A stretch of DNA of 64,000 bases from Prorocentrum cordatum (GCA_963575745.1 CAUYUJ010003047.1:25198-89197), one strand, 5' to 3'; positions 30,246 through 42,200 are shown, counted from the first letter of the stretch. The notes: generated by a model from the sequence alone, not told the origin. A program made the numbers and translations.

Positions 30246-30418
30246 CACCCGTATTATCAGGGACGCCTGGGGCGCACCATTGGCCGACGTTTGGCAGTGT
30301 TGCCATGAAGGGGGTTGGCACAGCGCTACAATCCTGTGCCCATCCGTCGCTGAAAGTAAGTATCATGAGACCGCTTTTAGCACCTGGCGATAACCGGCGT
30401 GGTCGTGGGGGAGGGGCG

Positions 30419-30502
30419 GGTCACGTCACGATTCGCGCCGGCGCCGTCTGGAAGTGCTTAGGACAACGGCTCATTCCCAGACGGCGCAAATAGTGACGTG
30501 AT
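30419..30502. mobile_element. Foldback repeat, TCACGTCACG family, best copy
   Basis: 84 bp. The left end is GGTCACGTCACGATTCGCGC then CGGCGCCGTCTGG, and the right end CCAGACGGCGC..AAATAGTGACGTGA. The arms are inverted repeats differing by one 6-bp indel (CGGCGC). A partner copy is at 7659-7754. Confidence 0.7.
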
Positions 30503-30560
30503 TTGGGGGGGTCCAGGGCTGGTCACGGGCGTTATGTTTTAGCTTGACTTTATATCAATC

Positions 30561-30787
30561 AGTGGCGAAGCGTCCTGGCTCGCTTATAGGCCCGCCAAAG
30601 AATGTTCTCAGAACCGTTTGTGGTCTGCGCGAAATGTTCCTAGAACAATTTCTGACTGGAACCGTCTTGTTTTAACACATCGGGTTCATGTTCTAAGAAC
30701 ATTGTTTCTGTTCTTAGAAGACTTCTGGGTTCTAAGAGCACTTCGTGGTAGGCCTATAGGAATGCCAGGACGGTCGGTCCCTGCTCA
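30561..30787. mobile_element. TIR element with internal GTTCTNAGAAC palindromes, copy 1
   Basis: The start AGTGGCGAAGCGTCCTGGCT then ATAGGCCCGCC is an imperfect inverted repeat of the end GGTAGGCCTATAGGAATGCC then AGGACGGTCGG. Inside are repeated palindromes of the type TGTTCTCAGAAC, GTTCCTAGAAC, TGTTCTAAGAACA. A second copy (50747-51744) is split by satellite DNA. Confidence 0.7.
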
Positions 30788-30814
30788 ACTTTTGGATCTC
30801 CAGATTCCCCAAGG

Positions 30815-31205
30815 CGCGTCGAGGATTCGCCACGTTCCCACCCGTTGCCGCCCGTCGCCGCCGCGTGTGCGGGTGCGTCGAGGACTCGCCACGCTCCCGC
30901 CCGTTACCGCCTCGGGTGGGTGCGTCGAGGATTCGCCGCGTTCGGGTTTGTTGCCGCCAGTTGCCGCCTCGTGCGTTTCCGCATCCAGTGGGGAGACGCG
31001 ACGCGTCAAGAAAATCGAATAGTTGGGTCCCATCTTCTGGGTTCCAGCTTTTTGCCAGCATTTCTGTTGACGCGAAGCGTTGCCACACACAGGCTCCACC
31101 ACATATGTTCCGCATCATTTACACAACGTAGCTTCCATCACCTAGCTTCCACCGCATAGCCTCCGCCACACAACTTCCAACACATAGCTTACACCACCAG
31201 ATTGC
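30815..31205. repeat. Two short tandem-repeat blocks
   Basis: 30815-30975 has three imperfect units of GCGTCGAGGA.TCGCC.CG followed by GTTGCCGCC. 31095-31200 is a degenerate repeat of TAGCTTCCACCACA. No gene was recognised between 30245 and 31440. Confidence 0.65.
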
Positions 31206-31439
31206 GAAAACTCACTTTTCGGGGCCCAAGCTGGCAAACATGCCCATCTGCTGTAGGCGCCGTCCTAATTCACGGATCGAGTGATTGTCCTTTTCCTTCG
31301 TCTTCAACGGGTGGATATCCAATATTTCAATATTTGTCCAACGACTTTTGCTTTACATCTCTATCATTTCCGACCACTGGAAACGAACGAACTGTTCGAA
31401 TTTGTATCCGTGTCGCGTTTCGTGTCGCTAGCGTGTTGG

Positions 31440-34400
31440 GCTTTACGAAGGCTCACAAGCGTCTGAGTGGGGCATGTTGGTGGTTCGTCGCAGGGATGCT
31501 GTAGCGTATCGGGGCTGTAACGTTGCATGGTTGTTGCGTAATCTCTTGGGGCCTCTTAGATACATGTTGGTTTGGTCAGGGGGCCTGCTGGGGGCCTCTA
31601 GATTGCTTCTGGGAGCCTCTTTGTGTCTGGGGGACGTCGTGGGCGCGATGGGTCGACTGAGCTCTCTTGAAGAGGATCGATTGCAGCAGTCTTTGATCGC
31701 ATTACCTGGGCAGAGAGGGTCGTCTTCGAGCGTTTTAGGGCGGCGTTGGGCTGTCTTGGGGTGCTGCTGGGATGCAGCAACAAGCGTTTCGATCCGGTGC
31801 TCCCCGCTGGAGGCCTGCTTGGGTGTGTCTAGGAAGCTTCGTGGAGTCACTCGGGGCGTATTGGGGGCCTCTCGAAGCATGTGGCAGGACGACGAGCCGT
31901 CTTGAGGGGTTCTTGGGCGTCGGAGATTCGCAGATGTGCTTCGGGGACCTGGGCGGGCGTCCGCCCGCCTGGCGGAGCTGGGCTCCACTGGAGGGACCTC
32001 GGGAAGTTTCGGATCGGACGCGGGTCGATGGCGGCAAACACCCAGGCAGGGTTCGTTCCAGTTCTTCCGACTCGATTCGACTTCGATGGCTTCCGATGCC
32101 GACTCGGTTCGACTTGGGATTCCGAGTTGGGCTCCGATTTCTCACCGGAGGCACACGACCCTGCCGATTTCGCCTCCGAACTTCGACTTCTCCCGACCTG
32201 GCTGCCGGTTTTTCCGCCGATGTCCGATTCATTTCTCGACCGCCGATCCAGCTTGTCGATCCGATTCTGGGCTCTCCTACCCAGGCTCGGGCCGAACGAA
32301 AGGGGGGATAGGGAAAGGGGGGGGTACGAAATCTGCTGCATGCAGCTGGTTTCGGCCCCGCCCGGCGCCAGGAGGCGCTGGGAAAATCAGCTACGTCAGC
32401 TGATTATCTACCCTACCCTTTGTTATCCCCCCCTTTCGTTCTCCCCGAAAGGGGGTGCGGGCTCAGGAGGGGGCGAAGTTTCGAGGTTCGAGGCGTTCGG
32501 GCGTGGTCGTCGGCGGCTTCCCAGCCTCGGCATGCTCTCCAGCAGCCGCGCCTTCCCTGACAGGCTGCCGACGACGTGTCTGTTTCCAATTGCGGCGCCG
32601 TTTCCTCCCTCTCGACCCATGATAGGCCCGCGGGTCGAGGCCGAGGAGCCCGGGGTGCAGAGTTCTCCGGAGGAGGAGGAGGAGGGCGAGGAGGAGGGGG
32701 AGGAAGAGACAGAGGAGATAGAGGAGATACAGGAGATAGAGGAGGAGGAAGAGGAGGAGGAGGAGGAGGAGATAGAGGAGGAGATTGAGGATGAGATAGA
32801 GGAGGAGGAGGAGGAGGAGGAGGAGGAGGAGGAGGAGGAGGAGGAAGAGGAGGAGGAGGAGGAGCAGAAGAAGAGGAAATATGGATAAGGGATATTGGGC
32901 TCTGGGGCCACGGAGTCGAAAAGTGTGTCGCATGATGTCTGGACATTTGCACGCACGGTGGGATCTCGCACGGCCCACGCCGCAGGCGGAAGCGGCTGGA
33001 GCCAGACCGTCGGCAAGACATTCCGGCCGCTTCCTTCGAGAGTCCATCGGAAAGCTCAGCGTGGTGCTGCAGTCGGTCAAACATGGGATGAGCATCTTCG
33101 GGTTCGGTTTCACCTCGTCTTTGCATTATGGTTGAGCCCCCCAGGTGTTCCGAGAGCCCTCTTGGACCGGGTTGGAGCGGCTTTGAGGCCATCTCGGGCT
33201 GTCCAGCTCACCCGAAGCGGCTCGGTGGAGCCACCCTGTGATCGCCGAAGCCGTCTTGGAGCTCTCGTGCGGCGGATGGGGGCGTCTCGGGGGGCTGAAC
33301 CGTCTTGGGGGCTTGTTGGGGCCCTTTGCTGGTGCCATCGTGGGGTTCTCAGAGACCTTTTGGAGCGTGTTTCAGGCCGAAGCTCAAATCGGGAGCAATC
33401 AATCCTGTCGATTCATAAAATGTGTTCCCCGTGTGTTCGGTGCCGTGGGGCCTCGAGGCTTAGGGGGATGATCTTAGGGCGCCTCAGGATACCTTTGGGT
33501 CCTTGGATTCTTTCATCGAGGTCGTCTGGTCGGATTTCGAGGCCGTCTCGGAACTTTCGTGGTGTTGGTTTCGGACGGTCCTCGGGGACGGTGGCCATTC
33601 GGTCGTGCCGAGTTGGAGGGGTGCTGTCCCGAGAGAAGCAATGGCCAACGGGCGTTCCTCCTCCCCCTCCCCCTCCTCCTCCTCCCCCTCCTCCTCCCCC
33701 TCATTCTCCTCCCCCTCCTCCTCCTCCTCCTCCTCCTCCTCCTCCTCCTCCTCCTCCTCCGTGCAGTGTCGGCGCGCTCCGTCGCCAAGCCAGGCAGCAC
33801 TGGCTTCATGCTCCGGGGATTCTTGGGCCGGGCCAGGGATTTGGCACCCACGCGCCAGATCCACGGAGCCGTCATTCAGGCTACAGTCAACTTGCATAGT
33901 AAGGATGGGCAACCTTCCCAAGGGAACCTTTGCATCCTTGCCTCCTCGGTCCATCCTTGACCACTTTCGTTGGCCGCGCCCCACTCGAAAAGCTTCGAAA
34001 TGGGCTTCCAAGGCCCTTGCATCCTTATCGCGCATCCTTACTATCCTGGTCGAGTGTAGCGTGTGCCCGATTACCACGCCACAGGCATGCCAAGGGCGCA
34101 GTGGCGGATGAAGAACGCAGGACCGCAGGGTTAAGGAACAGAACGCAGGATACAGGACAACGGGGGCAAGAAACAGTACGTGCCAGCGCAGCGGGGTGGC
34201 AACTACTCGAGAAGGCAAGGGGGCCTGCTGGGGGCCTCTCGGAGCAGAAGGCTCGGATTATTGGTTCGTGTTCCCACTCTTGGGCCCTTCTTGGGGCCGT
34301 CTTGGAGCTCTCGTGAGGGCCTAAACCATCTCGAGTCGTCTTGGAGCATCGGACGCTCGGAAAAGCGAGAATCCCCAACATATTTGATTATTTTGCTTCG

Positions 34401-34510
34401 AGCGATCCCTACCGAAACCTTCGGCGTTTGGCCCCAACGGTGCGCGCACCTACTGGAAGGACGTGCGCAGTGCCCGGCGGCGTCGGCCAGCGCAGCGGCT
34501 GGGCCATGTC
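31440..34510. repeat. Diffuse minisatellite region (TCTTGGGGCC-like units)
   Basis: Long stretches (31540-31960, 33140-33600, 34225-34370) are built from variants of GGGGCCTCTTGG and CCGTCTTGGAGC. On the minus strand they give open frames full of Gln-Asp-Gly-Pro-like words, and similar words recur at 35560-35650, 37590-37760 and 56590-56680. It also contains (GGA)n at 32667-32866 and (CTC)n at 33657-33762. I see no convincing gene here. Confidence 0.5.
32294..32441. mobile_element. Single foldback element (GAACGAAAGGGGGG arms)
   Basis: The arms GAACGAAAGGGGGGATAGGG and TTGTTATCCCCCCCTTTCGTTC (shared core only) are inverted, about 25 bp each. The inside holds TGCTGCATGCAGC and CAGCTACGTCAGCTG palindromes. 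Only one copy is in the window. Confidence 0.5.
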
Positions 34511-34512
34511 GC

Positions 34513-35095
34513 AATTTGATGTTATCACTTAGTATGACATGTTAATGCTAGTATGTGGCGATATGCTACATTGTCTTGTTATGATACGTTATGCGAAGAG
34601 GTGCAATGATATGGGATGCTCTGCCAAGGTGTCTTCTGTGTTTCTCGATTATGCTATGCTAAAGGGTGCTATACCGCCTTATGTTCTATCATGCTATACT
34701 ATGATGTGTTATGTGATGTTATGCCATGCTCTCTTTGTCATGATATTGGTATGCTATGCTCTGTCGTGGTATGGCATGCTCGTGTTCTGCTATGCTATCT
34801 TCTGGTGTGACATGCTGTGTTCTGGCGTGTTCGCCGCTATGCTCTGTTGTATTTTTGTGATGATATGGTTGGTGACGCTGTGTCATGATACGATATGCTA
34901 TGTCAATGTGTGTTATGTTATGTTCGGTTATGTTATATCATGTTGTGTTATGTCCTGTCATGATCTGCTCTGGCATGTTCTGTGCTATGCTGGTGTCATC
35001 TATTTTGTCATGATAATGGTATGTTATGTTCTGCCATGTTCTGGCATGCTCTTGCTCTGTTCTCCCATGTTATGTTTTGCCATATTGTGTTATAT
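34513..35095. repeat. TATGC/TATGT pentamer-like satellite
   Basis: About 580 bp built from TATG followed by one or two variable bases. It is the reverse complement type of the CATAG satellite at 51400-51612. Confidence 0.85.
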
Positions 35096-35103
35096 CGTGT
35101 TTG

Positions 35104-35455
35104 TCGAGGGCGCGAGGCGGGATACCCAGGATTCTCAGGACAAGTTGGGGTCTGGCGGCCGCGGTATGCAGGGTATGTTCTGTCGTGCTTGTCGAGGGCG
35201 CGAGGCGGGATAATCGGGACACTCTGGACAACTTGGGGTCTGGCGGCCGCGGTATGCAGGGTGTGTTCTGTCGTGTTTGTCGAGAGCGCGAGGCGGGATA
35301 ACCGGGACCCTCGGGACAATTTGGGGTCTGGCGGCCGCGGTATGCAGGGTGTGTTCTGTCGTGTTTGTCGAGGGCGCGAGGCAGGATAACTGGGACACTC
35401 TGGACAACTTGGGGTCGGGCGGCAGCTGTATGCAGGGTGGGAGTGGCAGGGAGGT
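35104..35455. repeat. 88-bp tandem repeat, four units
   Basis: TCGAGGGCGCGAGG (TCGAGAGC in one unit) starts units at 35104, 35192, 35280 and 35368, spaced exactly 88 bp. Each runs through GGACAACTTGGGGTC, TGGCGGCCGCGGTATGCAGG and GTGTTCTGTCGTG. 88 is 1 modulo 3, so a frame entering it rotates through all three readings. Confidence 0.9.
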
Positions 35456-35929
35456 CCGTTCTTAAAATCTACCGACCCCAACCTGTCCGGTGGGGGAAAA
35501 GCATAGGGTAATCCATGGTGTTTGCTTCTCTGGCCCTTCTCAGTACCCTCTAGGAGCCCATGGAGCTTTCTTGGGACGTCTTGGGGCCCTCTTGGGGGCC
35601 GCTTGGGCCGTCTTGGGACAGTCCTGGTGGCCTCTTGGGTCGTCTAGGGACGTTAGAAACTCGAAAAGGCGAGAACCGAAAGAGCGTGTTCTGCCGCTGC
35701 TGGCAGAAAACCACCAAAAGTCGGGGTCGGTCACTGGTGGTTTCAAACCCGTCCCCCCCCCCTCCCCCTCGAAAGCCAGGAGGATCACTGGGGGTTTCAA
35801 CTCCCCCCCTCCCCCCTGGTCCATCATGAAAAGGGGGGGGGACCACAACCTGTTCGACCCCCCCCCTCCTCGCCTCCGGCAAACCACTCCCCCTCTTCCC
35901 CCACTCCGGAAGGGGGATTGTGGTGTGGA
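35456..35929. other. Spacer with minisatellite words, no gene
   Basis: It shares GTAATC.ATGGT.TTTGC.TCTC and the following GGGCCCTC words with 37555-37600, and contains short C and G runs. No coding feature is supported. Confidence 0.5.
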
Positions 35930-37250
35930 CAGTGGTTGGGACGGTGGTAGGGATGGTGGTGGGGAGTGGGGGTAGTGGGACAGTGGTGGGGACGGTGGGG
36001 ACAGTGGGGAGAGTGGGACCATGGTGGGGACAGTGGTGGGGATAGTGGGGACAGTGCGATTGTGGGGGGGGGCACTGGTGGGGACAGTGGGATCGGTGGT
36101 GGGAACAGTGCGGACAGTGGGACAGTGGTGGGAAGAGTGGGGACAGTGGTGGGGACGGTGGTGGTGGGGACAGTGGTGAGGGGACAGTGGGACAGTGGTG
36201 GGAACAGTGCGGACAGTGGGGACAGTGGGGACACTGGGACAGTGGTGGGGATGGTGGTGGTGGGGACAGTGGTGAGGGGACAGTGGGACAGTAGTGGGAA
36301 CTGTGGGGACAGTGGGACATTGGTGGGGACGGTGGTGATGGGGACAGTGGTGAGGGCGGTGGTGACGACGGTAGTGGGACAATGGGACAGTGTTACAGTG
36401 GGGACAGTCGTGGGACAGTAGGGACAGTGTGACCGTGGTGGGGACAGTGGTGAGGGCGGTGGTGAGGGCGGAGGTGGGGCAATGGGACAGTGGTACAGTG
36501 GGGACAGTGGTGGGGACAGTGGGGGCAGTGCGACAGTGGTGGGGGCACTAGTGGGGACAGTGGGGACAGTGGTAGTAACAGTGGGAACAGTGGGACGGTG
36601 GTGGGGACAGTGGGGACAGTGGGACAGTGGTGGGAAGAGTGGGGACAGTGGTGGAGACGGTGGTGGTGGGAACAGTGGTGAGGGGACAGTGGGACAGTGG
36701 TGGGAACAGTGCGGACAGTGGGAGCAGTGGGGACAGTTGACAGTGGAACAGTGGTGGGGACGGTGGTGGTGGGGACAGTGGTGAGGGGACAGTGGGACAG
36801 TGATGGGAACTGCGGGGACAGTGGGGACGGTGGTGGTGGGAACAGTGGTGAGGGCGGTGGTGACGACGGTGGTGAGGATGGTGGTGGGACAGTGGTACAG
36901 TGGGGACAGTGGTGGGGACAGTGGGAGGACAGTGGGACAGTGGTGGGAAAAGTGGGGACAGTGGGATAGCACAGCAGTGGGACAGCGGTGGGGACTGGGG
37001 ACAGTGGGACAGTGGTGGGGACAGTGGGGACAGTGGGACAGTGGGGGGGACAGTGGGGACAGCAGGGACAGTGGGACCGTGGTGGGGCAGTGGTGAGGAC
37101 AGTGGGGACAGTGCGACTGGTGGGGGCACTGGTTGGGACAGTGGGGACAGTGGTTGGAATAGTGGGGATCGTGGAGCAGTGGTGTGGACAGTTGGGACAG
37201 TGGTGAGGACAGTGGTGAGGGCGGTGGTGAGGACGGTGGTGGGGACCGGG
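35930..37250. repeat. 1.3-kb GGGACAGTG minisatellite
   Basis: Units of 9-12 bp (GGGACAGTG, GTGGGGACAGTG) fill 1.3 kb. Long His/Pro/Ser/Thr frames on the minus strand and Gly/Thr/Val frames on the plus strand are artefacts of the repeat. Confidence 0.95.
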
Positions 37251-37339
37251 GAGTCGTTTGCCAGCGGCGACTGTTGGTGGGGGTTCGAAGCAGTAGTGAA
37301 CACACCTGGTTTTCCCGGTGAGGGGGAGGGTTCGAACCC

Positions 37340-37520
37340 GTAGAGACCCCCCCCCCCTAGTTTTCGGGAGGGTGGGGGGGCTTGTTGGGGGGGGGGGTTG
37401 CGGGTGGAGGAGGGGGGGGGGGGCGTCGAGCAGGGGGGGGGGGGGGGGGCATTTCGAAGGGGGCGGGGGGGGACCCCCGGGCCCCGGGGGAAGGGGAGAG
37501 GGGGGGGGAATTTTCCATAG
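37340..37520. repeat. G-run cluster
   Basis: Many runs of 7-18 G separated by a few bases, strongly G-quadruplex-prone on the plus strand. Confidence 0.9.
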
Positions 37521-37539
37521 CAAAGCGGCGGTGGATCAC

Positions 37540-40500
37540 GCTCCCTCCGAGAATCCGACAAACATTGAACCAACAACAGCTAATCTATGGTTTTTGCCTC
37601 TCGGGGCCCTCTTGGCACGGCTCTTGGGGCTCATTTGGGACGCCTCGACGGCCTCGTGGGCCCTCATGAAGCCATCTTGGGCGGCCGTCTTGAGGCCAAA
37701 GTGGCCCGTCTTGGAGCGATACTGGGCCGTCTTGGAGGCATATGGGCCTCGGGAGCGCGAGGCAGTCGCATTTTGCCAGGGACTGTTATCAGGAGGGGGG
37801 AAACACACACAGACATAGTGAATCGTCGACGCCCAGGAAAACATGGGAAACTATGTCAAGCGGGGGGGAATACTGAAAGCCAGAAAAAATGGGAAACTAT
37901 TGGTTTGTGTTCATCTATGTGTGCGTCCATGGGCCCCTGTCTGTTGCTTCGGGAAGACGGGGCGGTGCTTGCGGCATGCGCCAGGGCCCTTGGAAAGTCA
38001 CAGAAACCTTACCCAGCACTTGGCCTCCTCGCACGCCACAGCGTGCCAGGGCGGGCACGGAGGGCTTCTCCGAAGAGCTTAGGCGACCTCGCTTCCTCAT
38101 CCTCCTCCTCCTCCTCCGCCTCCTCCTCCTCCTCCTCCTCCTCCTCCTCCTCCTCCTCCTCCTCCTCCTCCTCCTCCCCCTCCTGCTGCTGCTCTCGGCT
38201 GTTTAGGTGTTATCCTGAAGCCGTTCCCAGCCCTGCCCCCCCAAAAAGGGAGGCAGGGCCGGTACTGAAAGGTCGCGCCACTAGCCGAAAGAGGGGGCTA
38301 ACCCGGGAGGCCAGGGAGACACGCGGAGGGGGGGCGAAACGGGAGGAACAAGGGAGGGAAAGCACGCACGACGAGGCGGGGGCGAGGAGGGAGAGGTCCC
38401 AGCCATTCACCGAACCCCACGAGCGCCCCCCCCAAATGAGTACGGAACGCATGACAGAGAAAAGGCGGTGGAGTGAAATGAGGGGTCGCAGGTGGGGGTC
38501 GGTCAAAGGCCAGGGCCTAAAGATCAGCGGTCGCTATGGGCACAAGTGCAAGGTGAATCAAGGGGCACAGGGAGGAAGGGGACGTGGGAAAAAAACAAGG
38601 CAAGCGGGGCGCTCCGGCCGTGAGGCCCTCGTGGCACCTCCGTGCGAGTCCGTCTCCTACGTCGCCCCCCACCTTCCTCGCAGCTCTGATTCTCAAATGC
38701 GGTGGGCGGAAATTCGCCCCTGCATCGGCGGCGGCGGAAAGAAGGGTGAAACCAGTCTGGTCTGACATCGACACATAGGGGGTGAGGTGGGCCGCGGTGG
38801 GTGATCCCCCTGGACAAGGCGGGCCGGACGACGGCTGAAAGGTAGGTTGTCCAGGGCGCGCCTTGGCGTTACTTCTGACCCCGCGCGTCGCCACGCGACC
38901 TCGCGTGGACCGGTTTAAGTGACAGGGGGATGTGGTCCAGAGGGAGAGAAGTGAGCTATGGGGCGCGTGTGGTATATGAAACGCATACTCGCTAATACGA
39001 CCGCACTCGGACCTGTCCGACGCTAGGCTGAAGTGGGTTTGAAAATGGAACGTGCATCTTCTTAACTGATCATGGAATGTAAGCGAGATGCGGCGCCAGG
39101 GGTTCTGGCAGGCTGGCGGTAGCAAGTGCTGTAGGCTCTGGTCGGGTATAGCCAGGACCCCAGGTAAGGGGGTCCGGTTAGTGGTAGCGCCCCGGAGCCC
39201 CTAAATTAGCCAGAATCACTAAACCAGGTTTGCCGTAGCTCGTGTTTTTTCGGGTGACGGCAGTTCCGGTTAGTGGAACGGGGCGGGGGGGGCGTCCCCC
39301 AGTACACATCGTTAAACCAGGTCCCACTAAACCCAGTTCTGCCAACGCCCGATCTGGGCTGGACCACCAGAGCAAGACCCTTACTGCCTGCAGCGGTGAA
39401 GAGATTATGTCGATGCTGAAGCCGTTGCCGAGAGAGGAAGGGAAGGTGGAGAGGATAGGAAGTAGAGGGCGAGGCGAGGCGGCGAGGCGCGGCGGCACGC
39501 GGAGTGATGGTGAAGAAAATGATAAGCCTTCTTGGGGCTCCTGGGCCCCATGCTGCTGTTGGCTTGTTTTTTTCGTGCAGTTGGGTTGCTCCTTTCGGTT
39601 CCTAGGGGCTTCTGGTGGCCCCGTCACCGCCTTCCTTGGCTGGCCAGGGAAACTTGGCAGCGTCAGGGGTGGGGCGCGCGACAGGAACATCTGGTGTTCG
39701 GACTGCGGATGTACTGTACAAGTCGGGATGCGGACTGGGTGCAGGGCATATGCACAGTCGTGACCGCATCGTGCTGTGAACTGTAGGCTTACCAGCTGAA
39801 CAAGAAGCGCCGTCATGTTGTGTTTCTGGGGGGAGGGCATATAGGAGAAGGAAATGAAGGTGGACCGTGCGACGGTGCGCTGGGCAAGCCTACTCTCTGC
39901 CCCAGGTAACTGGTGAAATGTGTCGATGTTAAAAAGCGCGGAACGCATTCTCCGATGAAAGGACTGGTGCGCAGTAAGAAACGAGACATGTAGCGTGAAG
40001 AAGGAAACAGAAGTTAACGGAAAGAGGGGAATGCAGATGAGGCTTCCCCCATGCAGGCTGCCTGCGGGGACTCGTCTGGCAGGTTCGCTGTCGCGGACTG
40101 TGGGAACGAGCTCTGCCGCCACCCGCCCCATCCTGATATCACCTCCCCCCACCAGCATATGATTCCTCGTAGTAGCCGTCGCGGTGAGAAACGCAGGTGG
40201 GTGGCAATCAGCGGGCGCGGCCATCGAGCGGCGCACCAGCTCGATCCTGCCTCGAAGCCCACTCCCCCCCTCCACACACCAACCCAAGCCTCCCCGAGCC
40301 ACAAGATCAAGAAAGGTTGGCGAGGTAGTGTGGCCAGCTGTGATTCCTCGTAGTAGCCGTCGCGGTGAGAACGGCGCTCCAGCTTGATCCTGCCTCGAAA
40401 CCCGCTCCCCCCATCCATGCTCCAAACCCAGCCCTCCCCGAACCACATGAGCAAGAAGGAGGGGGAAGGGATGAAGGGAAGTTTGGGGAGGGCCTCTCAC

Positions 40501-40779
40501 GGGTGGTCTCTTGGGAGGTCGAATCGGACTCTGCGCTTCGAGCGCTCTGGGCCCGTCCTCCCTCGGAGCGGTGGCTCGCGCGGCACCGTCGCTCCAGTGA
40601 CGGCCCTTTGGGCTCGAGCTCGGCGGTCTGGCCCAGCGTCGTCGCCTTCTGGGGGTCAGATTTCCGGAGCTGGTCCAGCCGTGGCCAGAGGTGCGGGGTT
40701 CTCGGCGACATAGCCCGAAGGGCTGGGTGGGGGGTGGGGCCGCCGAGGGGGGGTCCCGAGGGGAGGTTCCCGTCTTTTT
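37540..40779. other. Mostly non-coding region
   Basis: It contains minisatellite words to 37780, (CTC)n at 38094-38193, and an imperfect duplication near 40161-40440 (ATTCCTCGTAGTAGCCGTCG twice, 181 bp apart, each followed by CTTGATCCTGCCTCGAA or CTCGATCCTGCCTCGAA). A minus-strand open frame runs 41118-39178 (646 aa), but its part below about 40780 shows no protein-like pattern, so I do not call it as a gene. Confidence 0.45.
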
Positions 40780-41415
40780 TCTTGGGGGGGGGCTTGAGGC
40801 CAGGTCCTCTCCGGGATGGAGCGCCCACGGGGGCTCGGTCCAGTGACCGTCCAGGCGATTCGGGTTCATCTCGAAGGTGTTCTGGGCGTGGCCGAAGTGC
40901 GAGCTCTCCTGGTAGAGCATGTCGGCAGACGGGATGTACGGCGGTAGCACAAGGCCCCCTGAAGCCTGAGCGCGGACGCCATCTGAGTTGCCGAGATGAG
41001 CGGGGACGAAAACAGGCGCTTCTGGTCTGAGCGTGAATTCGGCGTAGGGCTGCGACCAACAGCCGGGCGGGGCGGGGTCTTGGGCTGTTACGCCCTGCCG
41101 CCCGAGGGTAAAGGCCAACGGTGGCGAATATCCCTGGTAGGCCTGGCGTTCATCTGGGAAGAGATGGTTATGAGGTCGTCCACTGCGATGCGCCCTCGAC
41201 GGGCTGCGTATGCCAGCCTGCGGTATGCCTTCAGATAAGAATGAGCCTCGAGCTGTGGAGGCCTAGACCCGGATGGGCCCGTAAAAATCTCGTTGCCGAT
41301 GTTTTTGCAGTCCTCGTTCATGATGCGGCGCTGGCTCTTGGTCGCGGGCATCCTCTCCGCCATGGCGGCGCCACGCCTGGGCGCGGCCCGGGCGGGGCGT
41401 AGTCCCCGGTTCCTC
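40780..41415 (-). CDS. Unidentified coding region (possible exon or pseudogene)
   Basis: Two minus-strand frames abut. The first (about 41415-41130) reads MAERMPATKSQRRIMNEDCK, NIGNEIFTG, then SYLKAYRRLAYAARRGRIAV and DDLITISSQMNARP. The second (41118-40800) reads AFTLGRQGV, then LRPEAPVFVPAHLGNSDG, PYIPSADMLYQESSHFGHA, QNTFEMNPNRLDGHW and TEPPWALHPGED. Composition is balanced and unlike the repeat-derived frames around it. A frameshift near 41125 or an intron may join them. I recognise no domain. It lies between low-complexity DNA and the triplet tract upstream of LINE-3. Confidence 0.35.
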
Positions 41416-41434
41416 GGCCAGAGCGCCTGTCCCC

Positions 41435-41554
41435 GTCCTCCTCCTCTTCCTCCTCCTCCCCCCTCCTCCTCCTCCTCCTCCTCCTCCTCCTCCTCCTCCT
41501 CCTCCTCCTCCTCCTCCTCCTTCTGATCATCATCACCATCAACCATCACCATCC

Positions 41555-41624
<70 letters not shown>

Positions 41625-41686
41625 TCATCATCATAATCAGCATCAGCATCAGCATCAATCAGCATCAGCATCAGCATCAGCATCAG

Positions 41687-41745
<59 letters not shown>

Positions 41746-41939
41746 GCATCATCATCATCATCACCATCATCATCATCCCTCCTCTTCCTCCTTCTCCTCC
41801 TTCTCCCCCTCCTCATCCACCTCCTCCTCCTTCTCCTGAAGTCCTCCTCCTCGTGCTATTCCTCCTCCTCCTCCGCCACCTCCTCCTCCTCCTCCTCCTC
41901 CTCCTCCTCCTCCTCCTCCTCCTCCTCTCCTCCTCCTCC
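41435..41939. repeat. CTC, ATC and CTC triplet tracts before LINE-3
   Basis: (CTC)n at 41435-41524, (ATC)n with a few CAG interruptions at 41550-41778, then (CTC)n at 41780-41939. The last tract touches the relict spliced leader. Confidence 0.95.
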
Positions 41940-41961
41940 TCCGCAGCCATTTTGGCTCAAG
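41940..41961 (+). other. Relict spliced leader of LINE-3
   Basis: TCCGCAGCCATTTTGG then CTCAAG, one mismatch to the 22-nt dinoflagellate leader (CCGTAG has become CCGCAG). The internal AG acceptor is kept. It marks the 5' end of the LINE-3 transcript. Confidence 0.9.
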
Positions 41962-42200
41962 GTTGATGCTTTGGCGGGCTGAGCCCGCATTGGCAGACAC
42001 GGATACCGCTAGTCCGCGGCAGCTTTCATCCTTGCGAGGCCTGGTCCGCCCCAGGTCTGCGCGTGCGACCCTTATCCCAAGGGTAAGCACTTCCCTCAGC
42101 ACGGCTAGGCCCAGCGCGGGCCGTACACAGAGATGGGCAGGCAGCAGCACTGTTCGTACAATGGTTCCGTTGCTTGTCCTCACGATGGTTGTCGTTATAA

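Noticed and set aside
34539-35213. Cys/Met/Leu-rich 224-aa frame resembling a membrane protein
   Set aside because: It arises from the TATG pentamer satellite and continues into the 88-bp array.
35824-37576. Long His/Pro/Thr-rich frames (up to 493 aa) on the minus strand
   Set aside because: They are translations of the GGGACAGTG minisatellite in different phases. No non-repeat coding signal is present.
39178-40779. Downstream part of a 646-aa minus-strand frame
   Set aside because: Low-complexity Arg/Pro/Ser sequence that includes an imperfect DNA duplication. Only the first part (40780-41118) looks protein-like.
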